A stretch of 64,000 bases of DNA from Micromonospora sp. KC723 (GTDB lineage: Bacteria > Actinomycetota > Actinomycetes > Mycobacteriales > Micromonosporaceae), in NCBI RefSeq assembly GCF_004348595.1, contig NZ_SMKD01000006.1, forward strand, positions 20,466-84,465. The letters run 5' to 3'. A program made the position numbers and the translations under genes. The notes under the pieces were generated by a model, which saw nothing but the letters and a program-made list of their open reading frames with translations, searched no databases and had not been told where the DNA came from. This document shows, piece after piece, positions 44,615-55,208 of this stretch (positions within the stretch are counted from its first letter, which is position 1; each line of letters opens with the position of its first letter).

Positions 44615-45181
44615 GTGACGCAGACCCACAGCGCCGGGGCGCGGGGAGACAGCGGGCCGGAGATCGCCCGGTTGGTGGCCAGCCGGGTGCTGGACGTGCC
44701 GGACTTCCCCAAGCCGGGCGTGATGTTCAAGGACCTGATGCCGCTCTTCGCCGACGGTGACGCGTTCCGCGCCGTGACCGACGGGATCGTCGCGCACCAC
44801 GGGCGCGACTCCTTCGACATCGTGGTGGGCATCGAGGCCCGGGGCTTCGTGATCGCGGCGGCCATCGCGTACGCCACGGGCCTGGGCGTGGTGCCGGTGC
44901 GCAAGGCCGGCAAGCTGCCCCGGCCGGCCTACTCGGCCTCGTACGCGCTGGAGTACGGGGAGGCCACCCTGGAGGTCCACCAGGACGCCTTCACCGCCGG
45001 GCACCGGGTGTTGGTGGTCGACGACGTGCTGGCCACCGGCGGCACCGCCGAGGCCACCCTCGACCTGGTGGAGCGGGCCGGCGGCACGGTCGCCGGTTTC
45101 ACCGTCCTGCTGGAGTTGGGCTTCCTGGCGGGCCGCAAGCGGCTCGCGGGGCGTCCGGTCCATGCCCTGCTGACCGTTTGA
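44615..45181 (+). CDS. apt: Adenine phosphoribosyltransferase
   Basis: A 188-residue enzyme that turns adenine and PRPP into AMP. The PRPP-binding loop is VLVVDDVLATGGTAEA at about 132-147; the N-terminal VPDFPKPGVMFKD and the flexible loop VPVRKAGKLPRPAYS are typical. GTG 44615 follows GAGAGGGAG. It precedes rel, as in mycobacteria. Confidence 0.96.
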   Translation: MTQTHSAGARGDSGPEIARLVASRVLDVPDFPKPGVMFKDLMPLFADGDAFRAVTDGIVAHHGRDSFDIVVGIEARGFVIAAAIAYATGLGVVPVRKAGKLPRPAYSASYALEYGEATLEVHQDAFTAGHRVLVVDDVLATGGTAEATLDLVERAGGTVAGFTVLLELGFLAGRKRLAGRPVHALLTV

Positions 45182-45248
45182 CGGTGGCGTCCGGGGCCGT
45201 CCCGGGCACCGTCCGTCCGGCGGAGGGGCACCGCACCCACCGTGCGGG

Positions 45249-45375
45249 TAGCATTGCCCTTTGCTGAGCGGACGGGAGACCGTCCGGCGGCGCGAGGACC
45301 GCACCGGCCCGGGGTGCCGGTGCGGAAGAAGGCCGGCCCCCGGGTCGGTTGCAGAGAACGTCGACCGGACGGTCG
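45249..45375 (+). promoter_or_regulatory. Promoter and structured 5' leader of rel
   Basis: A TAGCAT -10 lies at 45249-45254. Downstream, three stems follow: GGACGG-GAGA-CCGTCC (45270-45285, a GNRA loop), CCGCACCGG-(9)-CCGGTGCGG (45299-45325) and CGACC-GGAC-GGTCG (45362-45375). The ribosome binding site GAGGAGG comes next, so the leader is about 145 bases long. Confidence 0.5.
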
Positions 45376-45405
45376 GCGCGTTCCCGGCGAGCGGTGAGGA
45401 GGCCG

Positions 45406-47865
<2,460 letters not shown>

Positions 47866-47905
47866 GGCGTCGCCCGGCACCGACGGGTAGCGGGCACCGA
47901 CGAGA

Positions 47906-47937
47906 AAGCGCCCGCCGGCTCCGGCCGGCGGGCGCTT
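47906..47937. terminator. Bidirectional terminator between rel and cyclophilin gene
   Basis: AAGCGCCCGCCGG-(6)-CCGGCGGGCGCTT is a perfect 13-base stem between two convergent stops. Confidence 0.85.
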
Positions 47938-47953
47938 CGTCGTACGGGCGGGA

Positions 47954-48793
47954 TCAGTTCTGGATCTCGCTCATGGTCAGCTTGTTGATGACGACCTCCT
48001 TCTTCGGGTGGCCGCCGCCGGCCTGCTGGGCGAAGGCCTTGTCGTCGCCGGCCGCCGCGACCTGCTTGACCAGGTCCATGCCGCCGGTGACGGTGCCCAG
48101 GACGGTGTAGTTCGGGTCGAGCGGCGAGTCGCCGTAGACGATGAAGAACTGGCTGCCCGTGCTGCCGGGCTGGCCCGAGTTGGCCATCGCGATCACGCCC
48201 TCCGGGTACGGCGGACGCTTGTCGGTGGGCAGGTTCTCCTCGGCGAGGTTGTAGCTCGGGCCACCGGTGCCGTCGGTCTGCCGCCAGCCCTTGCCGGTGG
48301 CGCTCGGGTCGCCGCACTGGAGCACCTTGATGCCCTCGGTGACCAGTCGGTGACACTTGGTGTTGTCGAAGAAGCCCTTGCTGGCCAGATGGGTGAAGCT
48401 GCCGGCGGTGCAGGGTACGGCGGCGCGGTCGATCTTCGCGGTGATCGGGCCGAGGTTGGTGTCGATCGTCATGGTCTGGCTGCCCGTGTCGGCCTGCTGG
48501 CTGGGGGGCAGCCCGACGTCCTTGATCTGCTTCGTCCTGCCCTCGGCGGGCACCTCGGTGTACGCGCACTGCGAGAATCCCTCGGGCGCGGCGGCGGTGT
48601 CGGTCTTGTCGTCGTCACCGCCGAGCGTGGTCACCAGCCAGACGGTGCCGGCGACCACGAGCAGCAGGACCGCACCGGCCCCGACGATCGCCTGCGTCTG
48701 CCGGCGCTTGCGGGCCCGGGCCGCGCGCTCGGCCATCTCCCGCTCGAGCTTGGCCCGCGCCGCCGCGCGCTGACGCTCTCTCGTGGACGTCAC
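47954..48793 (-). CDS. Membrane-anchored peptidyl-prolyl isomerase (cyclophilin type)
   Basis: A 279-residue protein with a basic cytoplasmic N terminus, one membrane helix (QAIVGAGAVLLLVVAGTVWLV) and an extracytoplasmic cyclophilin domain. Key residues are kept: Arg in CHRLVTEG, Gln in LQCGD, GTGGPSYNL, and GSQFFIVYGDSPLD. GTG at 48793 was chosen because AGGAGG lies seven bases upstream; GTG 48799 would leave no spacing. It corresponds to the PpiB gene next to rel in mycobacteria and probably folds exported proteins. Confidence 0.9.
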   Translation of the reverse strand: MTSTRERQRAAARAKLEREMAERAARARKRRQTQAIVGAGAVLLLVVAGTVWLVTTLGGDDDKTDTAAAPEGFSQCAYTEVPAEGRTKQIKDVGLPPSQQADTGSQTMTIDTNLGPITAKIDRAAVPCTAGSFTHLASKGFFDNTKCHRLVTEGIKVLQCGDPSATGKGWRQTDGTGGPSYNLAEENLPTDKRPPYPEGVIAMANSGQPGSTGSQFFIVYGDSPLDPNYTVLGTVTGGMDLVKQVAAAGDDKAFAQQAGGGHPKKEVVINKLTMSEIQN

Positions 48794-48851
48794 GGTCACT
48801 CCTCCTGGACGTATCTGCGCGGTCGGTGCCGCGTACGGTGGTCTGTCCGGT

Positions 48852-49736
48852 TCAGCCGGCGCTGGGGCTGGCCGACGGGGCGCCCGAGGCCGGGCTCGTC
48901 GGTGCCGGGGCGGCCTGGTTGGGCTCGCCGACGGTGAGCTTCTGGATCACCACGTCGGTCTTGGGCTTGACCTTGTCGCCGGCTCCATTCTCCACGGTCG
49001 GGAGGGTGCCGATCTTCGCGATCACGTCGAGCCCGCCGGTGATCCGCCCCACCACCGGGTAGGCCGGCTTGGGCGGGTTGAAGTCCTTGAAGAAGATCAG
49101 GAACTGGCTGCCGTTGGCGCCCGGCGGGTTGCCGATCATGGCCACCGTGCCCTTCGGGTACGCCGGCGCCTGGTCGGGGGCCGGGCTGGCCGACGGGCTC
49201 GCCGCGGGCTCCGCGGGGACGTTCTCGCTGTAGAAGGAGTAGGTGGGGCCACCCATCCCGGTGCCGCCCGGGTCGCCGCAGCGCAGCGCGCCCTCGCTGG
49301 TGATCTCGTGGCAGGTGGTGTTGTCGTAGAACGACCGGCTGGCCAGGTGGGCGATGCTGGCCGCGGCGCAGGGCGCACCGGCGAGGTCCAGCTCGGCGGT
49401 GACCGGCCCACCCTGGTTGGTGGTGATGGTCATCGGGCGGGTGCCGGAGGTGGGCAGGCCGGTGGTGGCCGGGGTGCCGACGTCCTTCAGGTTGGTGTTC
49501 GCGGTGGCGTCCTGGGGCGTCCAGAGGCAGGTCTCCTGGGCGGTGTCCCGCTTCGGCTCCCGGTCGAAGGCGCCCAGACCCCACGCCGCGCCGAGCACGA
49601 CCAGCGTCAGCACGAGCGCGGCGCCCACGCCGGCCTGGATCTGTCGACGCCGGCGCGCGACGGCGGCCCGCCGGGCCAACTGCCGGTCGAGCTTGGCCCG
49701 CGCCAGTTTGCGCTGCCGGTCCCTGCTGGAAGCCAC
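48852..49736 (-). CDS. Cyclophilin-like membrane protein, paralogue with lost catalytic residues
   Basis: A 294-residue tandem copy of the neighbouring isomerase with the same layout: basic N terminus, one membrane helix (AGVGAALVLTLVVLGAAWGL), cyclophilin domain, and a Pro/Ser/Ala tail. The catalytic Arg position reads Glu (CHEITSEG) and the Gln of the active site reads Arg (LRCGD), while GGPTYSF and GSQFLIFF remain. It probably binds but does not efficiently isomerise prolines. GTG 49736. A short Pro/Ser insert (AASPSASPAPDQAP) is present in the domain. Confidence 0.85.
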   Translation of the reverse strand: MASSRDRQRKLARAKLDRQLARRAAVARRRRQIQAGVGAALVLTLVVLGAAWGLGAFDREPKRDTAQETCLWTPQDATANTNLKDVGTPATTGLPTSGTRPMTITTNQGGPVTAELDLAGAPCAAASIAHLASRSFYDNTTCHEITSEGALRCGDPGGTGMGGPTYSFYSENVPAEPAASPSASPAPDQAPAYPKGTVAMIGNPPGANGSQFLIFFKDFNPPKPAYPVVGRITGGLDVIAKIGTLPTVENGAGDKVKPKTDVVIQKLTVGEPNQAAPAPTSPASGAPSASPSAG

Positions 49737-49889
49737 CCGTGCTCCCCTTCCTCTACCCTGGTCGTCACCGGCGCCTCGGGCCGTCCCGGCCGTCGTGGGG
49801 CAGGTGCGCCACGCCACACGCCCGCCAGAGTGTACGGGTACCTGCTGGGAAAGTGGTGTACGAGTCCCCGCCCCGGTTTATCAAAGTGC

Positions 49890-49900
49890 GTCACTGTGAC
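49890..49900. promoter_or_regulatory. Short dyad upstream of the MBL hydrolase gene
   Basis: GTCAC-T-GTGAC is a perfect 11-base palindrome about 97 bp before the start codon, in the divergent region shared with the cyclophilin paralogue. A TAGGCT -10-like hexamer lies near 49954. A CRP-type or other dimeric regulator could bind; speculative. Confidence 0.3.
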
Positions 49901-49996
49901 CCCCGGGACGCAAGAGGACAGGTGTGCCGGGGACCGGGCCGTGCCGGCGACTAGGCTGCCCGGTGGGGACGACGACTCGACGGAAGGGGAGCGGAC

Positions 49997-50716
49997 GTGC
50001 TCGTGGCCGGCTTTCCCGCCGACGCCTTCGGCACCAACTGCTACGTGGTGGCGACCGCGCCGGGGGAGCAGTGTGTGGTGGTGGACCCGGGCATCGGGGT
50101 GCTCGACCGGCTCGACGCCGTGCTCGCCGAACACCGCCTGCATCCCGCCGCCGTGCTGCTCACCCACGGCCACCTCGACCACACCTTCTCGGTGGCGCCG
50201 GTCTGCGGCGCGCGCGGCATCCCCGCCTACGTGCACCCCGACGACCGGGAGCTGCTCGCCGACCCGGCCAAGGGGCTCTCCGCGGATCTCGCCCAGCTCT
50301 TCGGCGGCCGGCTGCCGTACACCGAGCCCGACGACGTGGCGGAGCTGACCGACGGCGCGACCCTGGCCCTGGCCGGGTTGGAGATCACCGTCGACCACGC
50401 CCCGGGCCATACCGGCGGGTCGGTGCTGTTCCGGATGCCAGGCGCCAGTTCGCCCTGGGAGGCCGAGCAGATCTGCCTCTCCGGCGACGTGCTCTTCGCC
50501 GGCTCGATCGGCCGCACCGACCTGCCGGGTGGCAGCATGCCCCGGATGCTGGCCAGCCTCCGGGAGAAGATCCTCCCGTTGGCGGACGACACCATCGTCC
50601 TGCCCGGCCACGGCCCCGCCACCACGATCGGCCGCGAGCGCGCGACCAACCCGTACCTCGTCGAGGTGGCGGGAAGCGGCGACGCGCGCCCGGCCGCGCC
50701 CACCCGCGGCCTGTGA
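49997..50716 (+). CDS. MBL-fold hydrolase (glyoxalase II-like)
   Basis: A 239-residue metallo-beta-lactamase-fold enzyme. THGHLDHT near residue 56 binds two metals, with further ligands in VDHAPGHTGGSV, CLSGDVLFAGSIGRTDL and VLPGHGPATTIG. Members hydrolyse S-lactoyl thiols or related thioesters. GTG 49997 follows GGAAGGGGAGCGG. Located between the isomerases and hisS, as in mycobacteria. Confidence 0.92.
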   Translation: MLVAGFPADAFGTNCYVVATAPGEQCVVVDPGIGVLDRLDAVLAEHRLHPAAVLLTHGHLDHTFSVAPVCGARGIPAYVHPDDRELLADPAKGLSADLAQLFGGRLPYTEPDDVAELTDGATLALAGLEITVDHAPGHTGGSVLFRMPGASSPWEAEQICLSGDVLFAGSIGRTDLPGGSMPRMLASLREKILPLADDTIVLPGHGPATTIGRERATNPYLVEVAGSGDARPAAPTRGL

Positions 50717-50738
50717 TCCGACCGCGGCCCACGAGCTC

Positions 50739-50757
50739 CCCGCGCGGTCCGCGCGGG
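50739..50757 (+). terminator. GC palindrome just before the hisS ribosome binding site
   Basis: CCCGCGCGG-T-CCGCGCGGG is a perfect 19-base palindrome ending five bases before AAGGAG (50762-50767). It may end the MBL transcript or affect hisS translation. Confidence 0.5.
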
Positions 50758-50774
50758 ATCCAAGGAGTACGCCC

Positions 50775-52097
50775 ATGAGCAAGCCCACGCCGATCTCCGG
50801 GTTCCCGGAGTGGACCACCGGGCAGCGGATGATCGAGCAGTTCGTCCTCGACCGCATCCGCCGCACGTTCGAGCTGTACGGCTTCGCGCCGTTGGAGACC
50901 CGGTCGGTGGAGCCCCTCGACCAGCTGCTGCGCAAGGGGGAGACCTCCAAGGAGGTCTACGTGCTGCGCCGGTTGCAGGCCGACGCCGACGGCCCGGCCG
51001 GTGACGACGCGCTCGGTTTGCACTTCGACCTCACCGTGCCGTTCGCCCGGTACGTGCTGGAGAACGCGGGCAAGCTCCACTTCCCGTTCCGCCGCTACCA
51101 GATCCAGAAGGTGTGGCGGGGCGAGCGCCCCCAGGAGGGGCGCTACCGGGAGTTCCTCCAGGCCGACATCGACATCGTCGACCGGGACACCCTGTCGGCG
51201 CACCACGAGGCGGAGATGCCGCTGGTGATCGGTGACGCGCTGCGCTCGCTGCCGATCCCGGCCGTGCGGATCCAGGTCAACAACCGCAAGATCTGCGAGG
51301 GCTTCTACCGGGGTGTCGGGCTGACCGACCCGGAGGCGGCGCTGCGCGCGGTCGACAAGCTCGACAAGATCGGCCCGGTGAAGGTGGCCGAGTTGCTCAT
51401 CGAGACGGCCGGGGCGAGCGAGGCGCAGGCCAAGGCATGTCTGGCGCTGGCCGAGATCAACGCCCCGGACGCCTCCTTCGCCGACGCGGTGCGCGCCCTG
51501 GGGGTGAGCGACCCGCTGCTGGACGAGGGCGTCGCCGAACTGGTCGCCGTGGTGGAGACCGCCGGCGCGCACTCGCCGGGGCTCTGCGTCGCCGACCTGC
51601 GCATCGCCCGGGGGCTGGACTACTACACCGGCACCGTCTACGAGACGCAGCTGGCCGGTTACGAGCGCTTCGGCTCGATCTGCTCCGGTGGCCGGTACGA
51701 CAACCTGGCCAGCTCCGGGACCGTCCGCTTCCCGGGCGTGGGCATCTCCATCGGGGTGACCCGGCTGCTCGGCCTGCTCTTCGGGGCGAACGCGCTGTCG
51801 GTCTCGCGCAGCGTGCCGACCTGCGTGCTGGTCGCGGTGACGGCCGAGGAGGACCGGCCGGCGAGCAACGCGGTCGCCGAGGCGCTGCGGTCCCGGGGCA
51901 TCCCCACCGAGGTGTCGCCGAGCGCGGCCAAGTTCGGCAAGCAGATCCGGTACGCCGAGCGGCGCGGCATCCCGTACGTGTGGTTCCCCGGCGCGCAGGG
52001 CGACGAGGTGAAGGACATCCGTTCCGGCGAGCAGGTCGCCGCGGCGGCGGGGGAGTGGACCCCGCCCAGGGAGGATCTGCGGCCGCTAGTTGGCTGA
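50775..52097 (+). CDS. hisS: Histidyl-tRNA synthetase
   Basis: A 440-residue class II synthetase for tRNA-His. Motif 1 region SVEPLDQLL, motif 2 with RRYQIQKVWRGERPQEGRYR, the histidine-specific ARGLDYYTGTVYE and motif 3 in GISIGVTRLLGLLF are present, followed by the anticodon domain. ATG 50775 after AAGGAG. Confidence 0.97.
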   Translation: MSKPTPISGFPEWTTGQRMIEQFVLDRIRRTFELYGFAPLETRSVEPLDQLLRKGETSKEVYVLRRLQADADGPAGDDALGLHFDLTVPFARYVLENAGKLHFPFRRYQIQKVWRGERPQEGRYREFLQADIDIVDRDTLSAHHEAEMPLVIGDALRSLPIPAVRIQVNNRKICEGFYRGVGLTDPEAALRAVDKLDKIGPVKVAELLIETAGASEAQAKACLALAEINAPDASFADAVRALGVSDPLLDEGVAELVAVVETAGAHSPGLCVADLRIARGLDYYTGTVYETQLAGYERFGSICSGGRYDNLASSGTVRFPGVGISIGVTRLLGLLFGANALSVSRSVPTCVLVAVTAEEDRPASNAVAEALRSRGIPTEVSPSAAKFGKQIRYAERRGIPYVWFPGAQGDEVKDIRSGEQVAAAAGEWTPPREDLRPLVG

Positions 52098-52146
52098 ACC
52101 GCCGTTCGGCCCGGTCGTTGCTACTGGCGCGTACGTCGAGGGCGAC

Positions 52147-52175
52147 CTACGGTGTCGTAAGCTACGCCACCGTAG
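52147..52175 (+). promoter_or_regulatory. Operator-like dyad in front of the desaturase gene
   Basis: CTACGGTGTCG (52147-52157) and CGCCACCGTAG (52165-52175) form an 11-base inverted repeat with one mismatch and a seven-base spacer, ending ten bases before ATG 52186. It would sit over the ribosome binding site or the transcription start. TACGGT/ACCGTA dyads are known in front of actinobacterial lipid genes under TetR control. Confidence 0.6.
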
Positions 52176-52185
52176 GGAGACGCGC

Positions 52186-53124
52186 ATGACCGCTTCGTTG
52201 AGCCAGACCGCCCTGCTGCTCGAACTCGAACCCGTGGTCGCGAAGAACCTCGACCGGCACCTGGCCATGGCCAAGGAGTGGTTCCCGCACGAGTACGTGC
52301 CGTGGAGCGAGGGACGCACCTTCGACGGGCCGCTGGGCGGCGAGGCCTGGGCGGAGACCGACTCCACCATCCCCGACGTGGCCCGGACCGCGCTGATCGT
52401 CAACCTGCTCACCGAGGACAACCTGCCCTCGTACCACCACGAGATCGCCACCCTCTTCGGGCGGGACGGCGCGTGGGGCACCTGGGTACACCGGTGGACC
52501 GCCGAGGAAGGGCGGCACGGCACCGCCATCCGCGACTACCTGACGGTGACCCGGGCGGTCGACCCGGTGGCGCTGGAGCGGGCCCGGATGACGCACATGT
52601 CGGCCGGCTACCACAACGTGCACGGCGACGAGGTGCTGCACTCGCTGGCGTACGTGTCGTTCCAGGAACTGGCCACCCGGATCTCGCACCGCAACACCGG
52701 CCGGGCCACCGCCGACCCGGCCTGTGAGGCGCTGCTGGCGCGGGTGGCGGCGGACGAGAACCTGCACATGGTCTTCTACCGCAACCTGCTGGGTGCCGCC
52801 TTCGAGCTGGCCCCGGGCCAGGCGATGCGGGCCGTCGCCGACGTGCTGGCCGACTTCCAGATGCCCGGCGTCGGGATCGAGGGCTTCGCCCGCAAGTCGG
52901 TGGCGATCGCGCTGGCCGGCATCTACGACCTGCGGCAGCACCGCGACGAGGTGGTCCTGCCGGTGCTGCGGCAGTGGGACGTCTTCAACGTCACCGGGTT
53001 GGACGCCGACGGCGAGACCGCCCGCGACCAGGTCGCCCGGCACCTGGACGACCTGGAGCGGGCGGCGTCCCGCTTCGAGGAGAAGCGGGACGCCCGCGCC
53101 GCCCGCCTCGCCGCCCGCGCCTGA
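52186..53124 (+). CDS. Acyl-[acyl-carrier-protein] desaturase (DesA-like)
   Basis: A 312-residue soluble diiron desaturase that inserts a double bond into acyl-ACP or acyl-CoA. Helices carry the iron ligands EEGRH (Glu107/Glu108, His111) and DENLH (Glu191, His194), plus the Glu in LLTEDNLPSYHHE. Its start METxxS-like N terminus MTASLSQTALLLELEPVV is typical. ATG 52186 follows TAGGGAGA. An operator-like dyad lies directly upstream. Confidence 0.93.
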   Translation: MTASLSQTALLLELEPVVAKNLDRHLAMAKEWFPHEYVPWSEGRTFDGPLGGEAWAETDSTIPDVARTALIVNLLTEDNLPSYHHEIATLFGRDGAWGTWVHRWTAEEGRHGTAIRDYLTVTRAVDPVALERARMTHMSAGYHNVHGDEVLHSLAYVSFQELATRISHRNTGRATADPACEALLARVAADENLHMVFYRNLLGAAFELAPGQAMRAVADVLADFQMPGVGIEGFARKSVAIALAGIYDLRQHRDEVVLPVLRQWDVFNVTGLDADGETARDQVARHLDDLERAASRFEEKRDARAARLAARA

Positions 53125-53247
53125 CCCGACCTGCCGCGTCCCGGCCGCCCGCCGGCACTCCCGCTGCCGTGCCGCCTCCGCGTCGCCCCGGCGGGCTGAG
53201 GCCCGCGCGCCGGCGAGGCGGCCCGCGACGGTGCGGTCGTGGGTGGG

Positions 53248-53763
53248 TCAGGCGGGCGGAGGTAGGGGGAAGAGCAGGCAGGACGAGGTGGCGTGGGCGA
53301 CCAGCCGGTCCTCGGCGTCGGTGAGGCGGGCCTCGGCGAGGGCGGTGCGCCGACCGCGTTGCAGCACGGTGCCCTCGCAGCGCAGGGTGCCGCTGGCGAC
53401 GGTCACCGGGCGCAGGAACTTCACGTTCAGGTCCAGTGAGGTGTAGCCGACGCCGGCCGGCAGGGTGGTGTGCACCGCGCAGGCGGCGGCGGTGTCGAGC
53501 AGGGTGGAGATCACCCCGCCGTGGACGGTGCCGAGCGGGTTGTAGTGGAACTCCTGCGGGACCAGCTCGACCACGACCCTGCCCTCGTCGGCCTCCAGCC
53601 GGGCCATGTCCACCAGGCGCATGATCGGCGGGACGTCGAGTTCGCCGGCGATCATCGCGCGGAGCAGCTCCAGGCCGCCGCGCCGGCCGACGTGGGCCGC
53701 GCCCGTCGCCGGATCGGACCAGGAGAAGGTGCGGCTGCGAACCGGGTTCTGCGTCTGGGTCAT
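53248..53763 (-). CDS. Hotdog-fold thioesterase (PaaI family)
   Basis: A 171-residue acyl-CoA thioesterase-like protein. The signature HYNPLGTVHGGVISTLLDTA carries the conserved Asn/His-Gly-Gly loop and the catalytic Asp. The C-terminal strand VAHATSSCLLFPL completes the fold. ATG 53763. Divergent from the HxlR regulator gene, 56 bp apart, and probably controlled by it. Confidence 0.9.
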   Translation of the reverse strand: MTQTQNPVRSRTFSWSDPATGAAHVGRRGGLELLRAMIAGELDVPPIMRLVDMARLEADEGRVVVELVPQEFHYNPLGTVHGGVISTLLDTAAACAVHTTLPAGVGYTSLDLNVKFLRPVTVASGTLRCEGTVLQRGRRTALAEARLTDAEDRLVAHATSSCLLFPLPPPA

Positions 53764-53783
53764 GGACCCAGCCTGGCAGCGCG

Positions 53784-53812
53784 TTGCTGAGTCTGTCAAT
53801 CAGACCTAGCCT
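53784..53812 (+). promoter_or_regulatory. Leaderless HxlR promoter with operator in the spacer
   Basis: TTGCTG (53784-53789) and TAGCCT (53807-53812) are 17 bp apart. The spacer holds a perfect dyad, GTCTG-TCAAT-CAGAC (53791-53805). The -10 ends seven bases before ATG 53820, so the mRNA starts at the ATG. A dimer bound here would block the promoter and probably the divergent thioesterase promoter. Confidence 0.65.
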
Positions 53813-53819
53813 GGTGGGC

Positions 53820-54296
53820 ATGCGACCCGCAGCGCTGGACTGGTCCGTGGAGAACTGCACCATCGCCCGCGCGATGGCCGTCCTCGGCGAACGGTGGACC
53901 CTGGTGGTGCTCCGCGAGGTCTTCAACGGCGTCCGCCGTTTCGACGACATGCGGGTGCGTACCGGCATCCCCCGGCAGGTGCTCACCAGCCGGCTGGCCG
54001 CCCTGGTCGCGCAGGGGGTGCTCCGCCGTGTGCCGTACCAGGAGCCGGGCAGTCGGGTGCGTCACGAGTACCGGCTCACCGACAAGGGCCTCGACCTCTG
54101 GCCGGTGCTGGTGGCGGTGCTCGGCTGGGGCGACCGCTACCTGGCCGATCCGGAGGGCTCACCGTTGTCGGTCGGGCACCGGGGCTGCGACGCCGAGGTC
54201 CGGGTCACCCTGCGGTGCGCCGAGGGCCACGAGGTGAACCGGCCCCGCGACGTGCTGCCGCGACCGGGTCCGGGGGCGCGCCGCCGCACCGACTGA
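53820..54296 (+). CDS. HxlR family transcriptional regulator
   Basis: A 158-residue winged-helix regulator. MRPAALDWSVENCTIARAMA then VLGERWTLVVLREVFNGVRRF is the family start, with a Cys at residue 13 as in redox or aldehyde-sensing members. Wing text TGIPRQVLTSRLAALVAQGV and HEYRLTDKGLDLWPVL follow. A C-terminal RCAEGHEV stretch is extra. ATG 53820 appears to be the first base of the mRNA. Confidence 0.92.
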   Translation: MRPAALDWSVENCTIARAMAVLGERWTLVVLREVFNGVRRFDDMRVRTGIPRQVLTSRLAALVAQGVLRRVPYQEPGSRVRHEYRLTDKGLDLWPVLVAVLGWGDRYLADPEGSPLSVGHRGCDAEVRVTLRCAEGHEVNRPRDVLPRPGPGARRRTD

Positions 54297-54318
54297 GCCG
54301 GTGCCATCCCCCGGGTGC

Positions 54319-54351
54319 CCGGCGCGTGGCCGGTGACCCGCCACGCGCCGG
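54319..54351. terminator. Bidirectional terminator between HxlR and GDSL genes
   Basis: CCGGCGCGTGGC-(9)-GCCACGCGCCGG is a perfect 12-base stem between convergent stops. Confidence 0.8.
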
Positions 54352-54359
54352 TCGGGGTG

Positions 54360-55208
54360 TCACCAGCCGAAGCCCTCGGCGTACGAGACGCTGGCCAGCA
54401 CCGCCTGGCCGCTGGCGTTCGGGTGGAAGTAGTCCCAGGTGGAGACCTGGCTCAGGGCGAACGGGTAGCGGAACACCGCGTTGTCGTCGAAGTCGCAGTT
54501 CGGGCCGTACGCGGCGCAGGCCTGGGCGAGCTGGGTGTTGTAGTCGACGACCCGCTGCCGGACCCGGTCACGCCGTCCGACGTCGGCCGGGAGGGTCGAG
54601 GTCGGGTTGGCCAGCATGGACTGGCAGATGCCGAACAGCGACCAGGCGTTGCGGGCGCTGCTGCTGTCCTTGCCCACCTGCCAGAGCCGGTGGATGTCCG
54701 GGATGCTGATCACCGCCACCCGCGCGCCGGGCAGGCCGGCCCTGAGCCGGTCGAGGGCGTTGTCGATGTTGGCCCGGAACGTGCTCACCGGGGTCATCGT
54801 GGACTCGGAGCCCGTGCAGGCGTCGTTGGCCCCGACCAGCATCGTCACGTACCCGACGCCCTGGCTGACCGCGCTGCCGGCCTGGCCGTACATGTCCGCG
54901 GACTTCGCCCCCGTGCGGGCGTGGTTGTGGTTGCGGCCCTGGATGGCCGGGGCGACCGCGCGGATGCGCAGGTAGTGGCTGTTGACCGCGGAGTGGTCAC
55001 CGGTGCTGAACGACCGCGAGGTGCAGTCGACGTACCACCCGCAGGCGTTGAAGCCGCGGGTGATGGAGTCACCGATGCTGGCCATCGCGGCGGGCGGTTG
55101 GCCGGCGTCGGCGGCCGGCGACGGGCCGGCGACGGCGGGGGTGGTGGCGAGCAGGACGAGGGCGGTGGCGCTGGCGAGGGTGGACAGCGCGCGTCGGACG
55201 AGGGTCAT
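54360..55208 (-). CDS. Secreted SGNH/GDSL hydrolase (lipase/esterase)
   Basis: A 282-residue exported esterase. Signal peptide [20 protein letters not shown] with Ala-rich cleavage region, block [11 protein letters not shown] with Ser48, the Asn block GANDAC, and block V WDYFHPN with Asp259 and His262. Cys residues ([28 protein letters not shown]) probably form disulphides, as in Streptomyces lipase of this class. ATG 55208. Confidence 0.92.
   Translation of the reverse strand: MTLVRRALSTLASATALVLLATTPAVAGPSPAADAGQPPAAMASIGDSITRGFNACGWYVDCTSRSFSTGDHSAVNSHYLRIRAVAPAIQGRNHNHARTGAKSADMYGQAGSAVSQGVGYVTMLVGANDACTGSESTMTPVSTFRANIDNALDRLRAGLPGARVAVISIPDIHRLWQVGKDSSSARNAWSLFGICQSMLANPTSTLPADVGRRDRVRQRVVDYNTQLAQACAAYGPNCDFDDNAVFRYPFALSQVSTWDYFHPNASGQAVLASVSYAEGFGW

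Noticed and set aside
53147..53196. GCCCGCCGG/CCGGCGGGC repeat after the desaturase as a terminator
   Set aside because: The arms are 32 bases apart in very GC-rich sequence, so the match is likely to be chance.
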